The notes below the pieces were generated by a model. That model saw only the letters and a list, made by a program, of their open reading frames with translations, did not search any database and was not told the DNA's origin. Position numbers and translations under genes: made by a program. This document shows, one piece after another, positions 51,615-59,267 of a stretch of 62,322 nt of DNA. Position 1 is the first letter of the stretch, and the number at the start of each line of letters is the position of its first letter. The DNA comes from Nocardioides sp. IC4_145 (GTDB lineage: Bacteria; Actinomycetota; Actinomycetes; Propionibacteriales; Nocardioidaceae). The stretch spans positions 1 to 62,322 of the forward strand of contig NZ_JAANMS010000024.1 of NCBI RefSeq assembly GCF_011250565.1, in the 5' to 3' direction.

Positions 51615-52088
51615 ATGACCGAGACCCAGGAGACTGCCGTCGCCACGCCCCCGCTCGACCCGGCGTCGATGACCGGCTTCGAGCTGCTCATGGCGATGCG
51701 CGACGGCTCGCTCCCGCCCGCACCCATCGCCGAGACGCTCGGGATGGTCGACTTCGACGGCGAGCCCGGGTCGATCTCGGTGGCGCTGGAGCCGGAGCAC
51801 CGGCACTACAACCCGCTCGGCACGGTCCACGGCGGCGTCATCTCCACGATGCTCGACACCGCCGCCGGCTGCTCGGTCCACTCCACGCTGGCCGCCGGCG
51901 AGGGCTACACCTCGCTCGACCTGACCGTGAAGTTCCTGCGCCCCGCGACCGTCGAGTCCGGTCGGCTGCGCGCGGTCGGCAAGGTCGTGCACCGCGGACG
52001 GCGTACGGCGCTCGCCGAGGCGCAGCTCTTCGACGCCCGCGACCGCCTGGTCGCGCACGCCACCTCCAGCTGCATGATCTTCGCCTGA
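51615..52088 (+). CDS. PaaI-family hotdog thioesterase
   Basis: A 157-residue hotdog-fold acyl-CoA thioesterase. The motifs [76 protein letters not shown] follow the PaaI/YdiI arrangement, with the HGG segment and catalytic D in the next helix. It hydrolyses aryl- or acyl-CoA thioesters. The ATG at 51615 is chosen; 65 bases separate it from the divergent HxlR start. Confidence 0.9.
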   Translation: MTETQETAVATPPLDPASMTGFELLMAMRDGSLPPAPIAETLGMVDFDGEPGSISVALEPEHRHYNPLGTVHGGVISTMLDTAAGCSVHSTLAAGEGYTSLDLTVKFLRPATVESGRLRAVGKVVHRGRRTALAEAQLFDARDRLVAHATSSCMIFA

Positions 52089-52122
52089 ACGGATCATCCG
52101 GCGGGCCGCTACCGTCGCGCCC

Positions 52123-52815
52123 GTGAGCGCGCTCGCCGGACTCGTCGACCAGGGACTCGTAGCACCGGACTGGGCGGCGGCACTGGCCCCGGTCGACGAC
52201 CGGGTCGCGGAGATGGGGCGGTTCCTGCGGGCCGAGGTGGCCGCCGGGCGCGGCTACCTGCCGGCCGGCGACCGGGTCTTCGCCGCGTTCCGGCGGCCCC
52301 TCGCCGACGTGCGCGTGCTCGTCGTCGGCCAGGACCCCTACCCCACCCCGGGCCACCCGATCGGGCTCAGCTTCGCGGTCGACGCACACGTGCGGCCGGT
52401 GCCGCGGTCGCTGGCGAACATCTACACCGAGCTGCGCAGCGACCTCGGGATCCAGACGCCCGAGCACGGCGACCTGACGGCCTGGACCGACGCCGGCGTC
52501 ATGCTGCTCAATCGGGTGCTGACCGTGCAGCCGGGCGCCTCGGCCGCCCACCGCGGCAAGGGCTGGGAGGAGGTGACCGCCTGCGCGATCGAGGCGCTCG
52601 TCGCGCGGGGCGGTCCGCTGGCGGCGGTCCTGTGGGGCCGCGACGCGCAGGGCCTCGTGCCGATGCTCGGCCGGACGCCGTACGTCGCCTCGGCGCACCC
52701 CTCGCCCCTCTCGGCGCACCGGGGGTTCTTCGGCTCGCGGCCGTTCAGCCGGGTCAACGACCTGCTCGCCCGGCAGGGCGCCGACGGGGTGGACTGGCGG
52801 CTCCCGGTCGGCTAA
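52123..52815 (+). CDS. ung: Uracil-DNA glycosylase
   Basis: A 230-residue family 1 uracil-DNA glycosylase that removes uracil from DNA as the first step of base-excision repair. GQDPYP (69-74) carries the catalytic aspartate, and [10 protein letters not shown] follows. LLNRVLTV is the uracil-recognition strand and HPSPLSAHR (192-200) carries the catalytic histidine and the minor-groove loop. The length is normal for the family. The GTG at 52123 lies 34 bases after the thioesterase stop. Confidence 0.96.
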   Translation: MSALAGLVDQGLVAPDWAAALAPVDDRVAEMGRFLRAEVAAGRGYLPAGDRVFAAFRRPLADVRVLVVGQDPYPTPGHPIGLSFAVDAHVRPVPRSLANIYTELRSDLGIQTPEHGDLTAWTDAGVMLLNRVLTVQPGASAAHRGKGWEEVTACAIEALVARGGPLAAVLWGRDAQGLVPMLGRTPYVASAHPSPLSAHRGFFGSRPFSRVNDLLARQGADGVDWRLPVG

Positions 52816-52817
52816 GG

Positions 52818-52829
52818 TTGAATCATCAA
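52818..52829. promoter_or_regulatory. Low-GC inverted repeat upstream of the DODA-type gene
   Basis: TTGA-ATCA-TCAA is an inverted repeat in an AT-rich island that fills the 29 bases between the ung stop and the DODA-type dioxygenase start. Position just before a GGAG ribosome site suggests an operator for a MarR- or HxlR-type regulator. This is weak evidence based on one site. Confidence 0.3.
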
Positions 52830-52844
52830 TTACTTGGAGACGTG

Positions 52845-53630
52845 ATGATGAGCCCCACCGCCGACCGGATGCCCGCCCTCTACATCGGCCACGGCGCTCC
52901 CCCGCTCCTCGACGACCCGACCTGGTCCGGCCAGCTGGCCGCCTGGGCCGCCGACCTGCCGCGCCCGACGGCGATCCTCGTCGTCAGCGCCCACTGGGAG
53001 TCCGCGCCGGTCTCGCTCTCGGCGAGCCGGGCACCGCTCGTCTACGACTTCGGCGGCTTCGACCCGAAGTACTTCCGGATGACCTACGAGACCCCCGACG
53101 CCACCGCGCTCGCCGCCCGCGTCGCGGCGATGATGCCGACCGGCGAACCGGTCCACCAGCACACCTCGCGCGGGCTCGACCACGGCGCGTGGGTGCCGCT
53201 GAAGATCATGTACCCCGACGCCGACATCCCCGTCCTGCAGATGTCGCTGCCCACCCACGACCCCGTCCGCCTCATGGCGCTCGGCGAGCGGCTGCGTCCG
53301 CTGCGCGACGAGGGTGTGCTGATCATCGGCTCCGGCTTCCTCACCCACGGCCTGCCGTTCCTCACCGACTGGCGCATCGAGGCCGCGGCCCCCGGCTGGT
53401 CCTCGGAGTTCGACGCCTGGGCCGGCGAGGCCCTCGCCCGCGGCGACGTCGACACGCTCGCGGCGTACCACTCCAAGGCGCCCGGCATGCCGTACGCCCA
53501 CCCCACCGTCGAGCACTACACCCCGCTCTTCGTCACCCTCGGCGCCGCCACCACCCCCGACGAGCCCGGCCTGCAGGTCATCGACGGGTTCTGGATGGGG
53601 CTGTCGAAGCGGTCGCTGCAGGTGGCCTGA
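52845..53630 (+). CDS. DODA-type extradiol aromatic ring-opening dioxygenase
   Basis: A 261-residue class III extradiol dioxygenase of the DODA/YgiD family. Metal-binding histidines lie in YIGHGAPPLLDD (near residue 15), SAHWESAP (near 50) and DHGAWVPLKIMYP (near 115); GSGFLTHGLPFLTDW supplies the distal histidine. Substrates include catechols such as L-DOPA. Starts at ATG 52845 (a second ATG follows directly) with TTGGAG upstream. A neighbouring HxlR regulator fits the usual pairing of aromatic-metabolism genes and redox regulators. Confidence 0.9.
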   Translation: MMSPTADRMPALYIGHGAPPLLDDPTWSGQLAAWAADLPRPTAILVVSAHWESAPVSLSASRAPLVYDFGGFDPKYFRMTYETPDATALAARVAAMMPTGEPVHQHTSRGLDHGAWVPLKIMYPDADIPVLQMSLPTHDPVRLMALGERLRPLRDEGVLIIGSGFLTHGLPFLTDWRIEAAAPGWSSEFDAWAGEALARGDVDTLAAYHSKAPGMPYAHPTVEHYTPLFVTLGAATTPDEPGLQVIDGFWMGLSKRSLQVA

Positions 53631-53643
53631 ACGCGTGTCGTCA

Positions 53644-53734
53644 GCATCCCAGGTTCACTTGGGATGCCGATGCTTCCCTGTCATTGCGATGGCAGAGAAG
53701 TGCGAGCATCCCAAGTTAACGTGGGTTCCTCGCA
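53644..53734. repeat. Three consecutive hairpins in a convergent gap
   Basis: Hairpin 1 is GCATCCCA/TGGGATGC (53644-53667). Hairpin 2 is CTTC-CTG-CAT with ATG-CAG-GAAG around TGCG (53673-53700). Hairpin 3 is TGCGAG-CCCA with TGGG-CTCGCA around GTTAAC (53701-53734). They fill most of the gap between the DODA-type gene (ending 53630) and the aldehyde dehydrogenase (ending 53766). The outer stem GCATCCCA/TGGGATGC is also part of the 32-bp palindrome at 9063-9094. Confidence 0.8.
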
Positions 53735-53765
53735 CGCCTGCCGATGCAACCGACGAGCCGGCCGA

Positions 53766-55394
53766 TCAGCGGATCCGCGTCCGCCGCATCATCTTCAAGC
53801 CGGTGAGCATCCCCTTGACGTACTCGTCGTAGTCCTGGCCGGGGCGGGCGCCCATGACCTGCTTCTTGAGGACGGCGAGGTTCTGGACGTCGGTGTACTT
53901 CAGCAGGCCCTGGTCTCCGTGGCGGGCGCCGACGCCGGACTGCTTGACGCCGCCCGACGGCGTGCCCTTCGAGGCGTACGCCGTGGCGAGGGAGTCGTTG
54001 ACGTTGACGTTGCCGGCGTGGATGCGGCGGGCGACGCCGACGGCGCGGTCGAGGTCCGCGCCCCACACCGAGGCGTTGAGGCCGTAGTCGGTGTCGTTGG
54101 CGAGCGCGACGGCCTGGTCGACGGTGCGGTACTCGTGCAGCGCGACGACCGGCCCGAAGGTCTCCGTGCAGCCGGTCAGCATGTCGCCGGTGACGCCCTC
54201 GAGCACGGTCGGCTCGAAGAACGCCGGCCCGATGTCGGGCCGCGGGTTGCCGCCGGTGACGATCGTGGCGCCCTTGGCGACGGCGTCCTGCACGTGGCTG
54301 TGCACCCGCCGCATGTGGTCGACCGAGATCAGCGAGCCCAGCTCGGGACCGAAGTCGTACGCCGCGCCGATGCGCAGGCTCTCGGCTGCGGCGACGAAGC
54401 GGGCCTTGAGCTCGTCGTACCGGCTCTCGGGCAGGTAGATGCGCTCGATGTGCATGCAGATCTGGCCGGTGTTGCCGAAGACGCCGAACAGCGCGCCGGC
54501 GACCCACTCGTCGGGGTCGACGTCGTCGAGGACGATCATCGGGTTCTTGCCGCCGAGCTCGAGGCAGCAGCCGATGAGGTTGCGGCCGGCGCGCTCGCCG
54601 ATGACCCGGCCGGTGGCGGTCGAGCCGGTAAACATCACGTAGTTGGCGTTGTCGATGAGCGTCGGGCCGACGTCGGGGCCCTCGCCGCAGACGACTTGGA
54701 AGAGGCCCTTCGGCAGGCCGGCCCGCTCCAGCAGCGAGATGCCGTGGAGAGGTGAGAGCGCGGTCTTGTTGTCGGGCTTGAGCACGATCGCGTTGCCGGC
54801 CATGAGTGCCGGGATGGCGTCGGAGAGGCCGGTCGCGAACGGGAAGTTCCAGGGCGCGATGATCCCGACGACGCCCTTGGGCTGGCGGATCTCGGTGGAG
54901 CTCGAGACGACCGGGACCGGTCCGCCGCGGGTGACCGGCTTGAGCAGCTTCGGCGCCCGCTTGAGGTAGTGGCTGATCACCATCACCGGGTCGCAGGTCT
55001 CCTCGATGGCCATCCTGCGGTTCTTGCCGCTCTCGGCCTGGATGAGGTCCGCGATGGTCTGCGCGTTGTCGACGAGCAGCGAGTGCGCCTTCTTGAACAC
55101 CTTCAACCGCTTGCGCAGCGGCCAGGAGGCCCATTCCTGCTGGGCCGAGCGGGCGGCCGCGAAGGCGCGCTCGATGTCGGCCGGGGTCGACTGCGGCAGC
55201 TGCACGAGCGTCTCGCCGGTGTAGACCTCGGTGAGGTCCCACGTCTGCCCGCCCGAGCCGGGCACGCGCGCGACGAGGTCGCGCAGGAACGCGTCGGTGA
55301 GCGTGGCCGGGCGGCGCAGGCGGGGCGCGGGGGCGCCCGGACCGGAGCCCGAGCCGGGTCCGGCGGTGGCCGAGCGGTCGGCGGTGGTGGTCAT
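53766..55394 (-). CDS. Aldehyde dehydrogenase, succinate-semialdehyde dehydrogenase-like
   Basis: A 542-residue NAD(P)-dependent aldehyde dehydrogenase. The Asn of PWNF (181-184), the general base E279 in ELGGKN and the catalytic C313 in GNTGQICMHIERIY are intact. Its N-terminal Pro/Gly-rich extension and basic C-terminal end are typical of actinobacterial succinic-semialdehyde dehydrogenases. Its start lies 2 bases after the GMC oxidoreductase stop, so an alcohol-to-aldehyde-to-acid pair is likely. The true substrate is inferred only by family. Confidence 0.92.
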   Translation of the reverse strand: MTTTADRSATAGPGSGSGPGAPAPRLRRPATLTDAFLRDLVARVPGSGGQTWDLTEVYTGETLVQLPQSTPADIERAFAAARSAQQEWASWPLRKRLKVFKKAHSLLVDNAQTIADLIQAESGKNRRMAIEETCDPVMVISHYLKRAPKLLKPVTRGGPVPVVSSSTEIRQPKGVVGIIAPWNFPFATGLSDAIPALMAGNAIVLKPDNKTALSPLHGISLLERAGLPKGLFQVVCGEGPDVGPTLIDNANYVMFTGSTATGRVIGERAGRNLIGCCLELGGKNPMIVLDDVDPDEWVAGALFGVFGNTGQICMHIERIYLPESRYDELKARFVAAAESLRIGAAYDFGPELGSLISVDHMRRVHSHVQDAVAKGATIVTGGNPRPDIGPAFFEPTVLEGVTGDMLTGCTETFGPVVALHEYRTVDQAVALANDTDYGLNASVWGADLDRAVGVARRIHAGNVNVNDSLATAYASKGTPSGGVKQSGVGARHGDQGLLKYTDVQNLAVLKKQVMGARPGQDYDEYVKGMLTGLKMMRRTRIR

Positions 55395-55396
55395 GG

Positions 55397-57022
55397 TCAG
55401 CCCCTCCCGAGGACGAGGTCCGCGCCGCGCTCGCCGATCATGATCGCCGGCGCGTTGGTGTTGCCGCCGGTGATCGACGGCATGATCGAGGCGTCGGCGA
55501 CGCGGAGCCCCTCGACGCCGCGGACCTTGAGGTCGGGGGTCACGACGGCGAGCTCGTCGACGCCCATCCGGCAGGTGCCGACGCCGTGGTAGACCGAGGT
55601 CGCGCGGTTGAGGATGGCCTGGCGCAGCTCGGAGCCCTGCAGGTTGCGGCCGGGGTGGATCTCGTCCTTGACCGCCCCGCCGAACGCCGCCGCGCCCATG
55701 ATCTCGCGGACCATCTCCGAGCCCTCGGTGAGCAGGTCGACGTCGGCGGTCTCCGCGAGGTACTGCGGGTCGATGAGCGGCGCCGCGGTCGGGTCGGCCG
55801 AGGCCAGCCGCAGCGTGCCGCGGCTGCGCGGGTAGATCAGCGTGGTGAGCACGGTCAGCGCCGGGAGCGGCGAGACCTCGTGCCGGATCGGCTCGTCCTG
55901 GTTCGGCGAGACGTAGGACCAGGGCAGCAGGTGCAGCTGCAGGTCCGGGACGTCGGTGGCCTGCGAGGTCTTGAGGAAGGCGAGGATCTCGAAGACCGAG
56001 TTCGCGAGGAACGTGGAGCCGGGCCGCACGACCTCCTTGGCGACGCCCTTGGCGAAGAAGAACGCGTTGCCGCGCATCTTCGAGGAGGTCGCGTGGAAGG
56101 TCATCGCGTGGAACATGTGGTCGTGCAGGTTGTCGCCGACCGGCAGGTCCGCGACGACGCCGATGCCGTGGTCCTTGAGGTGCTGCGCGTGGCCGATGCC
56201 GGACAGCATGAGGATCTGCGGGGAGCCGACGAACCCGGCGGCCAGGATGACCTCCTTGCCCGCGCGGACCGTGCGGCGGCTGCCGTCCTTGTCGCGGACC
56301 TCGACGCCGGTGGCGCGACCGTTCTCGATGACGACCTTGGTGACCAGCACCTGGGTCTGCACGTCGAGGGTCGGCGGCGCGAGGTGGTGGATGTAGCCGC
56401 GCGAGGCGCTGTAGCGCAGCCCGTCGGCGGCGTTCTGCTGCATCCGGCTGACGCCCTCCTGCGACTCACCGTTGTAGTCGTCGAGGACCTTGCAGCCGAT
56501 CGTGTCGGCGGTCGCCTGGAGGAACTGCAGCGACCCCTCCTGCGGGGTCTTGTTGCGGGTCACCTTGATCGGACCGCCGACGCCGCGGAAGGCGTTCTCG
56601 CCGCCCTCGTAGTCCTCCATCCGCTTGTACGCCGCGTTGACCGAGTCGGCGTCCCAGCCGGTGCAGCCCTCGGCCGCCCAGGAGTCGTAGTTGGCTCGGT
56701 TGCCGCGGACGTAGACCATGCCGTTGACCGAGCTGGACCCACCGAGGACCTTGCCGCGCGGGACCGGCATCTTGCGGTCGAGGATGTGCTTCTGCGGCAC
56801 CGAGTAGTAGCCCCAGTCGTTGAGCCGCTTGATCTTCGGCTCGGCGTGCATCGGGCCGATCATCCCGGGCTTCTTGGTGAGGAACTGGTTGTCGCTCTTG
56901 CCCGCCTCCAGCACGATCACGCTGGCGCCGGACTCGGCGAGCCGGCCGGCGATCGCGGCACCGGCGCTGCCGGAGCCCACCACGACGTAGTCGGCTTCGT
57001 TCTTCAGGGCTTGCTTGGCCAT
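55397..57022 (-). CDS. GMC-family FAD oxidoreductase, choline dehydrogenase-like
   Basis: A 541-residue FAD alcohol oxidoreductase. The N-terminal GSGSAG (16-21) binds FAD, GGSSSVNGMVYVRGNRANYDSWA is GMC signature 1, and GSPQILMLSGIGHAQHL is signature 2. The catalytic histidine pair lies in VYHGVGTCRMG and near GGNTNAPAIMIGER at the C-terminus. It likely oxidises an alcohol to an aldehyde for the adjacent dehydrogenase. The ATG at 57022 gives the conserved N-terminus; upstream in-frame codons are out of keeping with the family. Two palindromic sites lie in the divergent promoter region. Confidence 0.93.
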   Translation of the reverse strand: MAKQALKNEADYVVVGSGSAGAAIAGRLAESGASVIVLEAGKSDNQFLTKKPGMIGPMHAEPKIKRLNDWGYYSVPQKHILDRKMPVPRGKVLGGSSSVNGMVYVRGNRANYDSWAAEGCTGWDADSVNAAYKRMEDYEGGENAFRGVGGPIKVTRNKTPQEGSLQFLQATADTIGCKVLDDYNGESQEGVSRMQQNAADGLRYSASRGYIHHLAPPTLDVQTQVLVTKVVIENGRATGVEVRDKDGSRRTVRAGKEVILAAGFVGSPQILMLSGIGHAQHLKDHGIGVVADLPVGDNLHDHMFHAMTFHATSSKMRGNAFFFAKGVAKEVVRPGSTFLANSVFEILAFLKTSQATDVPDLQLHLLPWSYVSPNQDEPIRHEVSPLPALTVLTTLIYPRSRGTLRLASADPTAAPLIDPQYLAETADVDLLTEGSEMVREIMGAAAFGGAVKDEIHPGRNLQGSELRQAILNRATSVYHGVGTCRMGVDELAVVTPDLKVRGVEGLRVADASIMPSITGGNTNAPAIMIGERGADLVLGRG

Positions 57023-57116
57023 GTCGTCCCCTGGGGTGGTTCGTGTCGCAGAGCGGCGGTCTGGGCCCGAGTTCACATACTCTCGGAATGTGTCTCCGCC
57101 CACAGTAGGGCATGAC

Positions 57117-57130
57117 TGTAACTTGTTCTA
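57117..57130. promoter_or_regulatory. TNNAACNNGTTNNA operator candidate upstream of the GMC gene
   Basis: TGTAACTTGTTCTA fits TNNAACNNGTTNNA, the consensus of the TetR-family repressor KstR, at every fixed position. It lies 95 bases before the GMC start and 39 bases before the pdxY start. A second site with the same pattern lies 14 bases upstream of the SDR gene at 59190-59203. KstR control is one possibility; other TetR proteins bind similar sites. Confidence 0.55.
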
Positions 57131-57134
57131 GTTT

Positions 57135-57154
57135 GTCCGGACCATGGTCCGGAC
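57135..57154. promoter_or_regulatory. Perfect 20-bp palindrome in the pdxY-GMC intergenic region
   Basis: GTCCGGACC and GGTCCGGAC meet at AT, giving a perfect 20-bp palindrome. It ends 15 bases before the pdxY GTG, overlapping the likely ribosome-binding and transcription-start region. A dimeric repressor site is likely. The regulator is unknown. Confidence 0.6.
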
Positions 57155-57169
57155 GAGAGGATCGGCGTC

Positions 57170-58021
57170 GTGAAGATCCTGTCGATCCAGTCGTCGGTCG
57201 CCTACGGGCACGTGGGGAACTCCGCCGCGGTGTTCCCGCTCCAGCGACTGGGCCACGAGGTCTGGCCGGTGCTGACCGTCCACTTCTCCAACCACACGGG
57301 GTACGGCGCGTGGCGCGGGCCGCTCCTCGCGCCCGCCGACGTGGCCGACGTGATCGCGGGCATCGAGGACCGCGGCGTCCTCGGCCAGGCCGACGCGGTG
57401 CTATCGGGCTACCAGGGCGACCCGGCGGTCGGGGCGGTCGTGCTCGACGCCGTGGCGAAGGTCAAGGCCGCCAACCCGGACGCGGTCTACTGCTGCGACC
57501 CGGTGATGGGCGACGTCGGGCGCGGCATGTTCGTCAAGCCCGGCATCCCGGAGTACCTCCGCGACAGCGTCGTGCCGCAGGCCGACATCCTCACGCCGAA
57601 CCACTTCGAGCTCGACTTCCTCGCCGGTCGCACGACCACCACGCTCGAGGAGGTGCTCGCGGCCGTCGACACGGTGCGTGACCGCGGGCCGCGCGACGTG
57701 CTGGTGACCAGCGTGATCCACGGCGACGTGCCGGAGGGCTCGCTCGACGTCGTCGCCGTCTCCGACGCCGGCGCCTGGGTCGTCACGACCCCGCTGCTGC
57801 CGATCACGCCGAACGGCTGTGGCGACGTCACCGCCGCCCTCTACCTCGCGCACCTGCGCTCGACCGGCTCCCCGGCCGAGGCGCTCTCGCGCACGACGTC
57901 CTCGATGTTCGCGGTGCTCGAGGCGACGATCGCCGCGGGCACCCGCGAGATCCAGCTGGTCGAGGCGCAGGACGCGATCGCGTCGCCGCCGGCGTCGTTC
58001 GAGGTCCGTCAGGTCCGCTGA
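57170..58021 (+). CDS. pdxY: Pyridoxal kinase
   Basis: A 283-residue ribokinase-superfamily enzyme that phosphorylates pyridoxal to PLP in the vitamin B6 salvage pathway. The start KILSIQSSVAYGHVGNSAAVFPLQRLGHEV, the middle LSGYQGDPAVGAVVLDAVAKVKAANPDAVYCCDPVMGD and PITPNGCGDVTAALYLAHL (anion hole and catalytic D) are diagnostic of PdxY. GTG at 57170 is the start. The 20-bp palindrome just upstream suggests transcriptional control. Confidence 0.95.
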   Translation: MKILSIQSSVAYGHVGNSAAVFPLQRLGHEVWPVLTVHFSNHTGYGAWRGPLLAPADVADVIAGIEDRGVLGQADAVLSGYQGDPAVGAVVLDAVAKVKAANPDAVYCCDPVMGDVGRGMFVKPGIPEYLRDSVVPQADILTPNHFELDFLAGRTTTTLEEVLAAVDTVRDRGPRDVLVTSVIHGDVPEGSLDVVAVSDAGAWVVTTPLLPITPNGCGDVTAALYLAHLRSTGSPAEALSRTTSSMFAVLEATIAAGTREIQLVEAQDAIASPPASFEVRQVR

Positions 58022-58057
58022 ACGGACCCGTCCCGCTCGTCCTGGCTGACCGCCCGG

Positions 58058-58186
58058 TCAGCCGACCATCATCAGCGCGGCGAGGAACGCCAACGCCGGG
58101 ATCAGCCACAGGATCGCCAGCGCGATCATCGTGTCCCGGCCCTCGGCGGCCGCGGCGGTGCTCGGTGCAGACGTGTTCGCTGCCAT
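58058..58186 (-). CDS. Small single-pass membrane protein
   Basis: A 42-residue protein. The first 18 residues are polar (MAANTSAPSTAAAAEGRD), and the rest is one hydrophobic helix (TMIALAILWLIPALAFLAALMMVG). An ATG at 58186 is preceded by GGGGAG, although about 10 bases away. The family is unknown. Small membrane peptides like this are easily missed; a length of 42 codons alone is weak support, but the clean topology and ribosome site favour expression. Confidence 0.5.
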   Translation of the reverse strand: MAANTSAPSTAAAAEGRDTMIALAILWLIPALAFLAALMMVG

Positions 58187-58301
58187 CGTGGAATCACTCC
58201 CCGGATCGATTGAGGAGCCGATACCCGGCGCTCCGCCGCGCCATGCCGGGGTCCGCACGCTTCGGCGTACATCACATCCCTGCGGGTGAGGCGGAGGGTG
58301 G

Positions 58302-58374
58302 AGCCGGTGACAGGAGTCGAACCCGCGACATCCTCTTTACAAGAGAGGCGCTCTACCAACTGAGCTACACCGGC
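58302..58374 (-). tRNA. tRNA-Thr (anticodon UGU)
   Basis: A 73-base cloverleaf on the minus strand. The 7-bp acceptor stem is GCCGGTG/CACCGGC, the D arm is GCTC-AGTTGGTA-GAGC, the anticodon arm is CCTCT-CTTGTAA-AGAGG and the T arm is GCGGG-TTCGACT-CCTGT. Loop CTTGTAA places TGT at positions 34-36, which reads ACA codons and, by wobble, ACG. CCA is not encoded. Confidence 0.95.
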
Positions 58375-58441
58375 GCGGCCGGCCGACGCGGAGGTCGAAC
58401 GGCCGCGCACATGCTAGTTGCCGGGGCGGGTGCCGCAGGGA

Positions 58442-59176
58442 TCAGCCCATGCCGCCGTCGAAGGCGAGGACGGCGCCGGTGATCATCCGCGCGGCGGGCG
58501 AGGCGAGGTAGACGATCGACTCGCCGATCTCGGCCGGGGAGATCGCCGGGCCGGGCAGCATCATCATCAGGCGGTCCGCGACGCGGGCGTCCAGGTCGGC
58601 GGGCATGATGCCGGCGACGTGCGACACGATCGGGGTGTCGACGGTGCCGGGGCAGACCGCGTTGACGCGGATGCCCTCCGGCGAGAGCTCGAGCGCCAGG
58701 GACTTCGTCAGCTGGGTCAGGCCGCCCTTCGCGGCGGCGTACGCGACGGCGTACGGCTGGGGGATGCGGCCGGCGACCGAGCTGACGTTGACGATGTTGC
58801 CGCCGCAGGCGCGCAGGTGGGGCAGCGCGGCCTGGATCATCATGAACGGGCCCTTGAGGTCTACCGCGTGGACGCGGTCCCACTCGGCGTCGGTGATCTG
58901 GTCGAAGTGGCCGAACTGCACCACGCCCGCCACGTTGGCCAGCACGTCGATCCGCCCGTGCTGCGCGCACTCGGCGACCGCGGCCTCGACCGACTCGCGG
59001 GAGGCGACGTTGCACTCGACGTACGTCACGCCCTCCGGCGCCCCGGGCTGCACGTCGAGACCGAAGACCGTTGCGCCCTGGTCGCGGAAGAGCTCGGCGG
59101 TGGCGCGGCCGATGCCGGAGGCGGCGCCGGTGACGACGACGACGCGGGGCTCGGGAGACGTGTGAGCAGAAGTCAT
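58442..59176 (-). CDS. SDR-family oxidoreductase
   Basis: A 244-residue short-chain dehydrogenase/reductase. TGAASGIG binds the cofactor, NVAGVVQFG is the NNAG-like motif, and the catalytic residues are S in NVSSVAGR and Y-x3-K in YAAAKGG. The aspartate in FGLDVQPG after the second strand favours NAD(H). The substrate is an alcohol or ketone. The ATG at 59176 is preferred over an ATG at 59197, which would overlap the operator candidate. It lies convergently to none; the tRNA follows its 3' end. Confidence 0.92.
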   Translation of the reverse strand: MTSAHTSPEPRVVVVTGAASGIGRATAELFRDQGATVFGLDVQPGAPEGVTYVECNVASRESVEAAVAECAQHGRIDVLANVAGVVQFGHFDQITDAEWDRVHAVDLKGPFMMIQAALPHLRACGGNIVNVSSVAGRIPQPYAVAYAAAKGGLTQLTKSLALELSPEGIRVNAVCPGTVDTPIVSHVAGIMPADLDARVADRLMMMLPGPAISPAEIGESIVYLASPAARMITGAVLAFDGGMG

Positions 59177-59189
59177 GGGCGGACCGTAC

Positions 59190-59203
59190 TGGAACACGTT
59201 CTA
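59190..59203. promoter_or_regulatory. TNNAACNNGTTNNA operator candidate upstream of the SDR gene
   Basis: TGGAACACGTTCTA fits TNNAACNNGTTNNA at all fixed positions. It lies 14 bases before the SDR start. It matches the site at 57117-57130 at these positions, so the two promoters may share a regulator. The extra symmetry TAGAAC/GTTCCA supports binding of a dimeric repressor. Confidence 0.6.
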
Positions 59204-59267
59204 ATTCGACCAGCGTCACGTCGCCGAGACTTTGGTCCGTCGCCCCCGCGGAGGCGACCCTGGTGCG

